Shown piece by piece: positions 7,211 to 14,237 of a DNA stretch of 16,760 nt. Positions within the stretch are counted from its first letter, which is position 1, and each line of letters starts with the position of its first letter. The DNA comes from Actimicrobium sp047621665 (GTDB taxonomy: Bacteria; Pseudomonadota; Gammaproteobacteria; Burkholderiales; Burkholderiaceae_D), in NCBI GenBank assembly GCA_047621665.1, contig JBLHMB010000071.1:1-16760 (forward strand), given 5' to 3'. A model generated the notes under the pieces. The model made no database searches and was not told the origin of the DNA. It worked only from the letters and a program-made list of their open reading frames with translations. The translations under genes were made by a program, and so were the position numbers.

Positions 7211-8311
7211 ATGACACCTACCGAACTGTTGAAACCACCCGTTACTGCCCGGCGCCACGCAGGCGGGCTGTCCGGTTTGTTGCCAGGCCTGTTACCAGGC
7301 CTTTTATTGAGTGCCGCGATCGCGATCACCGCCATTGAATTGGGCAAGCTGGCGCTGTTCGCCGATCACGGCATGAGTGCCCTGACACTGGCGATCCTGA
7401 TCGGCATAATCCTCGGTAACAGTGTCTACCCGCGCGTAGCGGCTGTCAGCGCGACTGGCGTGCAGTTCTCGAAACAGAATCTGCTCCGCCTGGGCATCAT
7501 CCTGTACGGCTTTCGCCTGACGATGCAGCAGATCGGCGAGGTCGGCGTGGCCGGCGTGGTCATTGATGCGCTGGTGCTGTGTTCGACCTTCGGACTGGCG
7601 CTATTTCTGGGTGTGAAAGTACTCCGGCTCGAACGCGATACCGCGATCCTCATCGGAGCCGGCAGTTCAATCTGCGGCGCGGCGGCGGTGCTGGCGACCG
7701 AACCGGTCTTGCAGGCACGCAGCGATCAGGTCACGGTCGCAGTCTCGACGGTCGTGGTGTTTGGCACGCTGGCGATCTTTTTATATCCGCTGCTGTTCCA
7801 GCTCAACCTGCATTGGCAAGTGCTGGATGTGGCACCGGCTACCTTTGGCATTTATATCGGTTCGACGCTGCACGAAGTCGCGCAAGTCGTGGCAGCGGCG
7901 CGCTCGGTGGGCGAGGAGGCGGCCAACAGCGCCGTGATTGCCAAGCTGGTGCGGGTGATGATGCTGGCGCCATTTTTGATTGCGCTGTCGGCGTATGTGG
8001 CCCGCTCGCGCCGGTCGGCATCGACGAATACGCCTGCGGCGTCGGGACGCCTGGCCGTTCCATGGTTCGCTTTCATCTTCATTGTCGTCGTCGGGTTCAA
8101 TTCGCTGGCACTGCTGCCACCTGCACTGGTTGGCGTGCTGATCGATATCGATACCGTCTTGCTGGCGATGGCAATGGCGGCACTCGGCCTCGGGACCCGC
8201 TGGTCGGCGATCCGGCAGGCCGGTGCGCGGCCCTTGCTGCTGGCAGCATTGCTATTCGTGTGGTTGGTCGGCGGTGGTGCGCTGATCAATCGCGTTGTGA
8301 TGCAATCTTAG
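7211..8311 (+). CDS. yeiH: YeiH/UPF0324-family putative sulfate (sulfite) exporter
   Basis: A 366-residue inner-membrane protein of the YeiH family, annotated as putative sulfate exporters; the activity is not firmly proven for most members. About ten membrane spans are visible. The family-specific motif GAGSSICGAAAVLATEP lies in the middle, and GSTLHEVAQVVAAA in the second half marks the conserved reentrant-like segments. Start ATG 7211 is preferred over an upstream in-frame ATG (7133) because GGAG at 7201-7204 is well placed and the extra 26 residues look non-coding. The N-terminus contains a 12-bp tandem duplication (LLPG twice). It is divergent from the sensor kinase. It is convergent with a YeiE-like LysR gene, echoing the yeiE-yeiH neighbourhood of enterobacteria, where the two genes are also adjacent. 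Confidence 0.9.
   Translation: MTPTELLKPPVTARRHAGGLSGLLPGLLPGLLLSAAIAITAIELGKLALFADHGMSALTLAILIGIILGNSVYPRVAAVSATGVQFSKQNLLRLGIILYGFRLTMQQIGEVGVAGVVIDALVLCSTFGLALFLGVKVLRLERDTAILIGAGSSICGAAAVLATEPVLQARSDQVTVAVSTVVVFGTLAIFLYPLLFQLNLHWQVLDVAPATFGIYIGSTLHEVAQVVAAARSVGEEAANSAVIAKLVRVMMLAPFLIALSAYVARSRRSASTNTPAASGRLAVPWFAFIFIVVVGFNSLALLPPALVGVLIDIDTVLLAMAMAALGLGTRWSAIRQAGARPLLLAALLFVWLVGGGALINRVVMQS
7278..7301 (+). repeat. Two tandem 12-bp units in the yeiH N-terminal coding region
   Basis: TGTTGCCAGGCC and TGTTACCAGGCC follow each other directly and differ at one base, encoding a repeated Leu-Leu-Pro-Gly before the first membrane span. Being in frame, it is a plausible recent duplication with little effect; each unit also contains part of an AGGCCT palindrome. 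No regulatory role is evident. Confidence 0.7.
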
Positions 8312-8337
8312 GCAGCGCAGAGGGGTTTGGCTAGCTT

Positions 8338-8379
8338 GGCCAGTGCCTCCGGTGCACTGCCCTTCGGTGATTGCACCGA
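8338..8379. terminator. Two small hairpins between convergent yeiH and the LysR gene
   Basis: The first is GGCCAGTGC-CTCCGGT-GCACTGCCC (8338-8362), eight pairs with one mismatch. The second is TCGGTG-ATTG-CACCGA (8364-8379), six pairs. They fill much of the 91-nt gap between two convergent genes, the expected place for termination in both directions. Neither is followed by a real T tract on either strand, so termination would have to be weak or factor dependent. Confidence 0.35.
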
Positions 8380-8402
8380 TGCTTACCCAATGCCGTCCCG
8401 CA

Positions 8403-9299
8403 TCATCGTGTCCAGCCCTGACACAACCCTAGAAAATGCCGCAAGCGCGGTGACAGAATCTTGTGCTTGCTATGGGCCAGATAAAACTGCCGGTGCAACG
8501 CCGGCAGGTCGGTCTTCAGTTCGATCAATCCTCCCAGACTGATCAGGTCGCTGACCACGCAGCGCGACAGGCAGGCCAGCCCGAGTCCGGCGGCAGCGGC
8601 ATGCTTGATGGCTTCCGAATTGCCGAATTCGCCAGCGCTGTGCAGGCATGGCAAATGCGGCCGCAAGGCCTGGTCGACCGTTTCACGCGTACCGGAACCG
8701 GGTTCGCGCAGCAGCCAGCCGGCGCTATTGAGCAGCGCCAGCGGCACCGGGCCGGCTGGCCATATCGCATAATCCGGCGCGGCTACAACGATCAGTTCAT
8801 CGGCCATCCACGGCTGCATGATCAGGTCGGGATCGGTACTCGGCCCCTCCAGCAAACCGAGGTCCACTTCGAAGTTGACGATGGCCGTGACAATCCGGGC
8901 GGTGTTGGCAATCGTCACGCGCGGATAGGTGGCCGCGGCGCGACCGAAGGCCTGCGCGAACAGCGTCGGCAACAGGTAACTGCCGATCGTGGTGCTGGCA
9001 CCGATATGCAATCCGGTGGCGGAAAGCGAATCGCCCACTTCGAATTGCTGTTCGATATTGGCTGCGGCATCAAGTACCTGATGCGCTTGCGGCAGCAGTA
9101 CGCGTCCGCTGTCGTTGAGGACCAGCTTGTTACCGATGCGGTCAAAGAGCTTGATCGCCAGCTGGCTTTCAAGTTCGTTGAGCGCTGCGCTGGTCGCCGA
9201 TTGCGATAGCGACACGGCGTTCGCGGCGGCAGTGGTGCTGCCGGTGCGGGCGACGGCGAGGAAGATCTGGAGTTGGCGCAGGGTCAGGTGCATGAGCAT
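8403..9299 (-). CDS. yeiE: LysR-type transcriptional regulator, YeiE/CysB-like
   Basis: A 298-residue LysR regulator. The N-terminal winged helix-turn-helix (about 5-62) reads LTLRQLQIFLAVARTGSTTAAA, then SQSATSAALNELESQL and KLFDRIGNKL. The effector domain starts LHIGASTTIGSYLLP and includes EGPSTDPDLI, REPGSGTRETVDQ and GNSEAIKHAAAAGLGLACLSR. These blocks strongly resemble enterobacterial YeiE as I remember it. Start is ATG 9297-9299 or the second ATG at 9291-9293; the latter (MHLTLRQLQ) matches the usual family N-terminus, and no strong Shine-Dalgarno separates them. YeiE has been tied to sulfite homeostasis, which agrees with yeiH next door. However, the gene is divergent from pqqA and shares its upstream region, so it may also or instead act on the pqq operon. 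Confidence 0.88.
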   Translation of the reverse strand: MLMHLTLRQLQIFLAVARTGSTTAAANAVSLSQSATSAALNELESQLAIKLFDRIGNKLVLNDSGRVLLPQAHQVLDAAANIEQQFEVGDSLSATGLHIGASTTIGSYLLPTLFAQAFGRAAATYPRVTIANTARIVTAIVNFEVDLGLLEGPSTDPDLIMQPWMADELIVVAAPDYAIWPAGPVPLALLNSAGWLLREPGSGTRETVDQALRPHLPCLHSAGEFGNSEAIKHAAAAGLGLACLSRCVVSDLISLGGLIELKTDLPALHRQFYLAHSKHKILSPRLRHFLGLCQGWTR

Positions 9300-9368
9300 T
9301 TTCTAGTGGTGTCACAGAGGGGGCATTCTTTCCGCGCGCTGATCAGGGTACCCGCTCCTGCCAACTCT

Positions 9369-9394
9369 TTCATGAAAATCATGAGTGCTCATGC
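9369..9394. promoter_or_regulatory. TCATGA-repeat cluster in the LysR/pqqA divergent region
   Basis: TCATGA occurs at 9370-9375 and 9379-9384, and TCATGC at 9389-9394, a step of 9-10 bp, about one helical turn. The first two form the dyad TCATGA-AAA-TCATGA. The second and third form CATGAG-TG-CTCATG (9380-9393), a perfect inverted repeat with 6-bp arms. Dyads of this kind in a divergent LysR intergenic region are typical regulator sites. Nothing else in the 204-nt gap (9300-9503) explains them. The binding protein is not known. Confidence 0.45.
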
Positions 9395-9455
9395 GTCAAT
9401 CCGCGCATGTCGATTCGGCATTGCTGGCGCATTATTCATTTTCCCGCGCAGCACC

Positions 9456-9482
9456 TTGACCGGGTAACCACAATTCTATTAA
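9456..9482 (+). promoter_or_regulatory. Possible sigma-70 promoter of the pqq operon
   Basis: TTGACC (9456-9461) is five of six to the -35 consensus and TATTAA (9477-9482) four of six to the -10, but with a short 15-bp spacer. Transcription would start near 9489, only a few bases before the AAGGAG ribosome site, giving a very short leader. A short spacer often implies an activator. The elements were found by eye. Confidence 0.4.
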
Positions 9483-9503
9483 CGAGACACAAGGAGCTAT
9501 ACC

Positions 9504-9578
9504 ATGACCTGGACCACACCAACTGCCATCGACTTCCGTTTCGGTTTTGAAATCACGTTGTACATCGCCAACCGCTGA
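9504..9578 (+). CDS. pqqA: PqqA, PQQ precursor peptide
   Basis: A 24-residue peptide that supplies the carbon and nitrogen skeleton of pyrroloquinoline quinone. It has the defining Glu16 and Tyr20 in GFEITLY, separated by three residues, which PqqE cross-links while the peptide is held by PqqD. The N-terminus (MTWTTPTAIDFR) and the C-terminus (IANR) resemble the 23-24-residue PqqA peptides of Klebsiella and Acinetobacter. A strong ribosome site, AAGGAG at 9491-9496, lies 7 nt before the ATG. This is far better than those of the downstream genes and fits the need for excess peptide. It opens the operon and is followed by a stable hairpin before pqqB. It is too short for most gene callers, but identity is secure from sequence and context. 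Confidence 0.97.
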   Translation: MTWTTPTAIDFRFGFEITLYIANR

Positions 9579-9587
9579 TTGATTAAC

Positions 9588-9615
9588 GATAGCCGGCATC
9601 ACCGTGCCGGCTATC
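9588..9615 (+). promoter_or_regulatory. Intercistronic 11-bp hairpin between pqqA and pqqB
   Basis: GATAGCCGGCA (9588-9598) and TGCCGGCTATC (9605-9615) are perfectly complementary, with a 6-nt loop TCACCG. No T tract follows, so it is not a classical terminator. It lies 9 nt after the pqqA stop and ends one base before the GGAG ribosome site (9617-9620) of pqqB. It could protect or truncate the pqqA message and at the same time lower translation of pqqB, giving more PqqA peptide than enzymes. The structure is seen; the role is inferred. Confidence 0.75.
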
Positions 9616-9625
9616 CGGAGCTCAC

Positions 9626-10540
9626 TTGAAAATACGCATACTGGGTTCAGCTGCCGGTGGTGGCTTCCCGCAATGGAATTGCAATTGCTTTAACTGTAGC
9701 GGTGTACGCGATGGCAGTATCCGCGCCACCGCCCGCACCCAGTCGTCGATCGCGGTCAGCGACAACGGCATGGACTGGGTACTGATCAATGCCTCCCCCG
9801 ATATTTTGCGCCAGTTGGCGTTGGCTCCGGCCTTGCAACCGGCCCGTGCGATTCGCGACAGCGGCATTTGCGCCGTGTTGCTGATGGATGCGCAGATTGA
9901 CCATGTGACCGGCTTGCTGATGCTGCGCGAGCGCTCGTCGCCGCTGCCGCTGTATGCGACCGAGCAGGTCTTTGCCGACATCTCGACGGGCTTGCCGATT
10001 GCCTCGGTGCTGGGACATTACTGCGGTGTCGAGCGCCACACCATTGCCCCCGACGGCCAGCCCTTCGTGATTGATCCGCTCGGACAGATCAGCTTCACAC
10101 CGCTGACCTTGTCGAGTAAAGCACCGCCGTATTCGCCGCATCGCCATGATCCGCATCCGGGTGACAACATCGGTCTGATGATAACCAGCCAGTCCAGCGG
10201 CAAGCGCGTGTTTTATGCGCCCGGACTTGGCCGACTCAGTCCCGATGTGACGCGTGCGATGGCTAGCGCAGATGTCTTGCTGGTCGATGGCACCTTCTGG
10301 ACCGAAGACGAAATGATTACGCTGGGCTTGTCAAAAAAGCCGGCTTCGGCAATGGGGCATTTGCCGCAGACCGGCCCGGGAGGCATGATCGATATTCTCG
10401 ACTGCATGCCGGCCAGCCGCAAAATTCTCATCCACATCAACAACAGCAACCCGATCCTGCGCGAAGACTCTGCCGAACGGGCCGTGTTGACGCAGCATGG
10501 TATCGAGGTGGCGCACGACGGCATGGAGATTCAATTGTGA
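9626..10540 (+). CDS. pqqB: PqqB, metallo-beta-lactamase-fold PQQ biosynthesis protein
   Basis: A 304-residue protein of the metallo-beta-lactamase fold. PqqB is reported to hydroxylate the tyrosine-derived part of the cross-linked dipeptide, and was earlier proposed to carry PQQ. The N-terminus IRILGSAAGGGFPQWNCNC is the family signature. Cys19, Cys21 and Cys24 (CNCFNC) form the structural metal site, and DAQIDH (88-93) supplies Asp92 and His93 of the metal centre. The length is typical. The start codon is TTG at 9626-9628: GGAG at 9617-9620 is correctly spaced and Lys-Ile-x-Ile follows as in homologues, while no ATG lies nearby. The hairpin described above ends just before this ribosome site. 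It overlaps pqqC by 4 nt. Confidence 0.96.
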   Translation: MKIRILGSAAGGGFPQWNCNCFNCSGVRDGSIRATARTQSSIAVSDNGMDWVLINASPDILRQLALAPALQPARAIRDSGICAVLLMDAQIDHVTGLLMLRERSSPLPLYATEQVFADISTGLPIASVLGHYCGVERHTIAPDGQPFVIDPLGQISFTPLTLSSKAPPYSPHRHDPHPGDNIGLMITSQSSGKRVFYAPGLGRLSPDVTRAMASADVLLVDGTFWTEDEMITLGLSKKPASAMGHLPQTGPGGMIDILDCMPASRKILIHINNSNPILREDSAERAVLTQHGIEVAHDGMEIQL

Positions 10541-11265
10541 GCGATTCAATTGCACAGAAGCTGATTGCACCGCCTTGGAGTCGCGAAGAATTCGAGCAGC
10601 AACTGCGCGCCAAGGGCAAGAGTTACCACATCCATCATCCGTTCAATGTGCGCCTCAACAGCGGCCAATGTTCGCCGGCACAAATTCGCGGCTGGGTCGT
10701 CAATCGCTTTTATTACCAGTCCATCATCCCGAAAAAAGATGCGGCGATCCTGTCCAATTGTGATGATCGCGAGACGCGTCGCAAGTGGATTTCGCGCATC
10801 CTCGATCATGACGGTTACGACGATTACACCGGCCACGCCGCTGGCGGCATGGAAGCCTGGACCCAGCTTGGCGCAGCCGCCGGGATCGAACGTGAAGAAC
10901 TCTGGTCGCTCAAAGGCGTGGTGCCCGGCGTGCGTTTTGCCTGCGATGCGTATGTCGAATTTGCCCGTCGCCAGCCGTGGCAGGAAGCGGTCTGCTCGTC
11001 GCTGACCGAGATGTTTGCGCCGCAAATCCACAAGGACAGACTGGCCGGCTGGCCCGACCATTATCCGTGGATACAGGCGTCGGGACTGGCTTATTTCAGA
11101 AGCCGGATTCCACTGGTGCAGCGCGATGTCGATCACGGTATGGCAGTCACGCTGGAGCACTTCACGACGCGGGCGCAGCAAGAGCGCGCACTCGACATCC
11201 TGCAGTTCAAGCTCGATATTTTGTGGACCATGCTCGATGCCATCGAGAGGGCGTATCCCGAATGA
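10537..11265 (+). CDS. pqqC: PqqC, pyrroloquinoline-quinone synthase
   Basis: A 242-residue cofactor-free oxidase that performs the last step, ring closure and eight-electron oxidation of AHQQ to PQQ. The all-helical TenA/PqqC fold is recognisable from YHIHHPFN (30-37), RFYYQSIIPKKDAAILSNCDD (about 57-77), RILDHDGYDD and the C-terminal DHGMAVTLEHFTTRAQQ. Length is within the family's usual 235-255; it is not fused to PqqD, unlike the fused forms of methylotrophs. The start codon is GTG at 10537, overlapping the pqqB stop as GTGA, with GGAGAT at 10525-10530 as the ribosome site. Its stop overlaps the pqqD ATG by 4 nt. Identity is secure. Confidence 0.97.
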   Translation: MSDSIAQKLIAPPWSREEFEQQLRAKGKSYHIHHPFNVRLNSGQCSPAQIRGWVVNRFYYQSIIPKKDAAILSNCDDRETRRKWISRILDHDGYDDYTGHAAGGMEAWTQLGAAAGIEREELWSLKGVVPGVRFACDAYVEFARRQPWQEAVCSSLTEMFAPQIHKDRLAGWPDHYPWIQASGLAYFRSRIPLVQRDVDHGMAVTLEHFTTRAQQERALDILQFKLDILWTMLDAIERAYPE

Positions 11266-11540
11266 CGACCACCAACGAGCACGTCACGCCCACCACGCCC
11301 AAGCTCAACCGCCATTTCCGTTTGCAATGGGAAGAGGCCCAACATTGCCATGTGCTGCTGTACCCCGAGGGCATGGTGCGGCTCAATGGCAGTGCTGGAG
11401 AAATCCTGCAACTGTGCGATGGCCACACCACGGTCGATCATATCGTCGCGACGCTGGAACAAAAATTCAATGCCACCGGCCTGCGTGCCGACGTCGATGG
11501 CTTGCTGGCTCACGCGTTTGAACAGAACTGGATTGTCTGA
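11262..11540 (+). CDS. pqqD: PqqD, PqqA peptide chaperone
   Basis: A 92-residue small protein that binds PqqA tightly and presents it to PqqE; it is the founding example of the RiPP recognition element fold. The conserved blocks are FRLQWEEAQHCHVLLYPEGMVRLNGSAGEILQLCDG and a C-terminal helix pair ending LLAHAFEQNWIV. The start ATG overlaps the pqqC stop as ATGA, with GAGAGG about 11 nt upstream. A longer upstream in-frame extension lies inside pqqC and is not credible. pqqE begins 2 nt after the stop, so production of the two partners is probably coupled. Confidence 0.96.
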   Translation: MTTTNEHVTPTTPKLNRHFRLQWEEAQHCHVLLYPEGMVRLNGSAGEILQLCDGHTTVDHIVATLEQKFNATGLRADVDGLLAHAFEQNWIV

Positions 11541-11542
11541 CC

Positions 11543-12682
11543 ATGAAGCCTGTGCCAACCCCACCTTACTGGCTGCTGGCCGAGCTGACTTATCGCTGCC
11601 CGCTGCATTGTGCGTTCTGTTATAACCCGGTCAATTACGAATCCGTACGCAATGAGCTGAGCACCGCCGGGTGGTTCACGGTGATGCAGCAGGCGCGCGC
11701 GCTGGGTGCGGTACAGCTGGGTTTTTCGGGCGGTGAACCGCTGCTGCGCGACGACCTCGAAGAGCTGGTCACCGAAGCGCACCGGCTCGGGTTTTATACC
11801 AACCTGATTACTTCCGGTGTCGGTCTGACCGAGTCGCGTCTGGCGGCGCTGAAGCAGGCGGGTCTGGATCATATCCAGCTGTCGTTTCAGGATTCGACCA
11901 AGGAACTCAATGATTTCCTGAGCAGTACCAAGACCTTCGATCTGAAGAAAAAAGTCGCGGCGCTGATTAAGCAGTTCGACTATCCGATGGTGCTCAATTG
12001 TGTACTGCACCGGCACAACCTGCCGCATGTCGACAAGATCATCGAGATGGCGCTGGCGCTGGATGCCGAGTATCTGGAGCTGGCCAACACCCAATACTAC
12101 GGCTGGGCGATGAAGAACCGCGACCAGCTGATGCCGACGCGCGAGCAGTTGCGTGACGCCGAAGAGGTCGTCGCAACCTATCGCGAAAAAATCGGCAAGC
12201 GCTGCAAGATTTTGTTCGTGATTCCGGATTATTTCGAAGACCGGCCCAAGGCCTGCATGAATGGCTGGGGTTCGGTGTTCCTCGGCGTTGCACCGGACGG
12301 TGTCGCGCTGCCGTGCCACAACGCGCGTGACTTGCCGGGACTGGATTTGCCGAACGTGCGCGACATGACCATGCACGAAATCTGGTACGACAGCAGCGCC
12401 TTCAATAAATACCGTGGCGATGAGTGGATGCAGGAGCCGTGCCGCAGTTGTCCGGAGAAGGCCAAGGACTTCGGTGGCTGCCGCTGTCAGGCGCTGATGC
12501 TGGCCGGCGACGCTGCGGCGACTGACCCGGTTTGTGCCAAGTCACCGTTGCGTGAACGGGTCGATCAGATTATTTTTCAGGCCGCCAACCGCACTGCCAA
12601 CTCCACGACGGGCACGTCGCCAGCGCTGCTCGAACAGCCGATTGTCTTTCGCACGGATCACAATTCACGCAGTTTGTCCTGA
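11543..12682 (+). CDS. pqqE: PqqE, radical SAM PqqA peptide cyclase
   Basis: A 379-residue radical SAM enzyme that forms the carbon-carbon bond between the Glu and Tyr side chains of PqqA. The SAM cluster motif is Cys19-x3-Cys23-x2-Cys26 in YRCPLHCAFCYNP, followed by GFSGGEPLLR. The C-terminal SPASM domain has Cys238, Cys258, Cys300, Cys303, Cys313, Cys315 and Cys331, plus Asp309. With a constant offset of 10 these equal, from memory, the auxiliary cluster ligands of the Methylorubrum extorquens enzyme, including its unusual aspartate ligand. All expected ligands are therefore present. The start ATG lies 2 nt after the pqqD stop. The protein ends with a flexible Thr/Ser-rich tail. An MFS gene begins 18 nt downstream. 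Identity is secure. Confidence 0.97.
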   Translation: MKPVPTPPYWLLAELTYRCPLHCAFCYNPVNYESVRNELSTAGWFTVMQQARALGAVQLGFSGGEPLLRDDLEELVTEAHRLGFYTNLITSGVGLTESRLAALKQAGLDHIQLSFQDSTKELNDFLSSTKTFDLKKKVAALIKQFDYPMVLNCVLHRHNLPHVDKIIEMALALDAEYLELANTQYYGWAMKNRDQLMPTREQLRDAEEVVATYREKIGKRCKILFVIPDYFEDRPKACMNGWGSVFLGVAPDGVALPCHNARDLPGLDLPNVRDMTMHEIWYDSSAFNKYRGDEWMQEPCRSCPEKAKDFGGCRCQALMLAGDAAATDPVCAKSPLRERVDQIIFQAANRTANSTTGTSPALLEQPIVFRTDHNSRSLS

Positions 12683-12693
12683 TCGGGTATAAG
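12664..12693 (+). promoter_or_regulatory. Possible promoter for the MFS gene at the end of pqqE
   Basis: TATAAG (12688-12693) matches five of six -10 positions and TTCACG (12664-12669) four of six -35 positions, with an 18-bp spacer. Transcription would begin at about 12700-12701, practically at the A of the MFS start codon. No Shine-Dalgarno precedes that ATG. A leaderless message is therefore possible, in addition to read-through from pqq. Confidence 0.35.
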
Positions 12694-12700
12694 TACCGGC

Positions 12701-14173
12701 ATGCAAAATCCCGCCGCCGAACCTCTTAACATCCGCCTGATCATCAGCGGCCTCGTGCTCGTCATCCTGCTTGGAGCGATCGAACAAACCGTGGTGGCCG
12801 TGGCGCTACCAGTCATCGCTAAACAGCTTGATGGTTTTGCGCAGATGGCCTGGGTAATTTCAGCCTATCTGGTGGCCTGCACGGTGGCCACGCCGATCTG
12901 GGGCAAGCTCAGTGATATCCACGGTCGTAGTGCCAGCCTGAGTGCCGCCATCATCATCTTCACGCTGGGTTCACTCGGTTGTGCGCTGGCGATGTCGATG
13001 CCGCAGCTGATCGGTTTCCGGGTACTGCAGGGATTGGGCGGCGGCGGGTTGATCTCGGTGGCACAAGCGACGATTGCCAATGTCGTGCCGTTGCGCGAAC
13101 GCGGTCGCTATCAGGGCTACATCAGCGGCGTGTATGCGTCGGCCAGTTTGGCCGGGCCACTCCTCGGCGGCTACCTGACCCACTACCTGTCATGGCGTTA
13201 TATCTTCTGGATCAACCTGCCGCTGGCCTTGCTGGCGCTGTGGCTGGTGCGCCGTTCATTGCGCAATTTGCCGGTCACGCATGCGCAGCACAGTGTTGAC
13301 TACACCGGTGCCATCCTGTTTGCCACCGGCCTCACGGCAGTGCTGATTGCAATGACCCGGCTGGGGCAGGGCGTGGCGCTGCTCGATCCGTTCAATCTGT
13401 TGCTGGCCATTGGCGGTATCGCGATGTTGCTGCTGTTCGGCTGGCACTCTAGTCGCAGTAGCGCGCCGCTGATTCCGCTCTCGCTGTTTCGCAACAAGAC
13501 CGTGACGATTTGCTGTGTGGTCCTGTTTATCGCCTTTTTCCAGTTCATCTCGATGTCGGTACTGTTGCCGTTGCGCTTGCAACTGGCTGGCGGCATGGCG
13601 CCGGATTCGTCGGCATTGCGTTTGCTGCCGCTGACACTGGCCATTCCATTCGGGGCCTTTCTGGCGGGACGCTTGATGAGTGCGACCGGGCATTACAAGA
13701 TGCTGCAGCTGGGCGGCGCGGTTGCCGCGACGGTGGGTGGTTTCGCGCTGGCGCTGTGTCCGCTGGACCAGACTGGCCTGATGATCGCTGCATTGGTGGT
13801 GCTGGGTGTCGGGCTGGGCTTTCAGTTTCCGACCTCGATGGTGGCGACGCAGAATGCGGTGTCGGTCGGGCATATCGGTGTGGCGACGGCGCTGACGTCC
13901 TTGTCACGCTTGCTCGGTGGCGCGGTGGGGGTGGCTTTGCTGTCGTCGCTGCTGACGACGCTGTTGCGGCATGCGCTGCCGGATGCACCGGCTGAGTTGT
14001 TTGCGTCGCTGATGTCGGATTCGTCAGGACGGGTTGCGGCGGATGGCGCGTTCCGGCAGTTGTTCCTGATCAGTGCTGCTTGCTCGGCACTGGCGCCGCT
14101 ACTGATTCTGCAATTGTCGGAGAAAGAATTACGCGGCAAGCCGGTCGCGACGACAGGGGCCGCCAAGACCTGA
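12701..14173 (+). CDS. MFS transporter, DHA2 (EmrB/QacA-like) family
   Basis: A 490-residue inner-membrane drug:proton antiporter-type protein with about 14 predicted spans, as in the DHA2 group. The first span ends in GAIEQTVVAVALP, the DHA2 motif D1, with Glu28 in place of the usual Asp. The loop GKLSDIHGR (68-76) is MFS motif A, and GVYASASLAGPLLGGYL is the antiporter motif C. It follows pqqE after only 18 nt on the same strand, so co-transcription is likely, and it could export PQQ or protect against a related compound; that link rests on position alone. No convincing ribosome site precedes ATG 12701. The gene ends before a terminator-like hairpin. The family is clear; the substrate is unknown. 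Confidence 0.93.
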   Translation: MQNPAAEPLNIRLIISGLVLVILLGAIEQTVVAVALPVIAKQLDGFAQMAWVISAYLVACTVATPIWGKLSDIHGRSASLSAAIIIFTLGSLGCALAMSMPQLIGFRVLQGLGGGGLISVAQATIANVVPLRERGRYQGYISGVYASASLAGPLLGGYLTHYLSWRYIFWINLPLALLALWLVRRSLRNLPVTHAQHSVDYTGAILFATGLTAVLIAMTRLGQGVALLDPFNLLLAIGGIAMLLLFGWHSSRSSAPLIPLSLFRNKTVTICCVVLFIAFFQFISMSVLLPLRLQLAGGMAPDSSALRLLPLTLAIPFGAFLAGRLMSATGHYKMLQLGGAVAATVGGFALALCPLDQTGLMIAALVVLGVGLGFQFPTSMVATQNAVSVGHIGVATALTSLSRLLGGAVGVALLSSLLTTLLRHALPDAPAELFASLMSDSSGRVAADGAFRQLFLISAACSALAPLLILQLSEKELRGKPVATTGAAKT

Positions 14174-14182
14174 GCGGTATTC

Positions 14183-14210
14183 GGGCAGGCACAGTTCCCT
14201 GTGCCCGCCC
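14183..14210. terminator. Terminator-like hairpin between the MFS gene and the frnE-like gene
   Basis: GGGCAGGCACAG (14183-14194) and CTGTGCCCGCCC (14199-14210) pair over 12 positions with one A-C mismatch, around a TTCC loop. It starts 10 nt after the MFS stop and lies between convergent genes. This is the expected place for the end of the pqq-MFS transcript and, on the other strand, of the mob-moe transcript. The downstream T content is low, so intrinsic termination may be modest. Confidence 0.55.
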
Positions 14211-14237
14211 CATGCAGTGTTATTGGATGACTTGCAA

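Noticed and set aside
8463..9209. Open plus-strand frame of about 248 codons opposite the LysR gene
   Set aside because: The minus-strand LysR protein has full domain motifs; the plus-strand product is low complexity in Arg, Gln and Gly and unrecognisable.
9400..9503. Sigma-54 type -24/-12 promoter before pqqA
   Set aside because: GG and GC dinucleotides occur, but none show the required spacing and context; the TTGACC/TATTAA pair is a better fit.
11510..12376. Open minus-strand frame of about 288 codons opposite pqqE
   Set aside because: It is antisense to a fully conserved radical SAM gene, with His/Gln/Arg-rich shadow composition.
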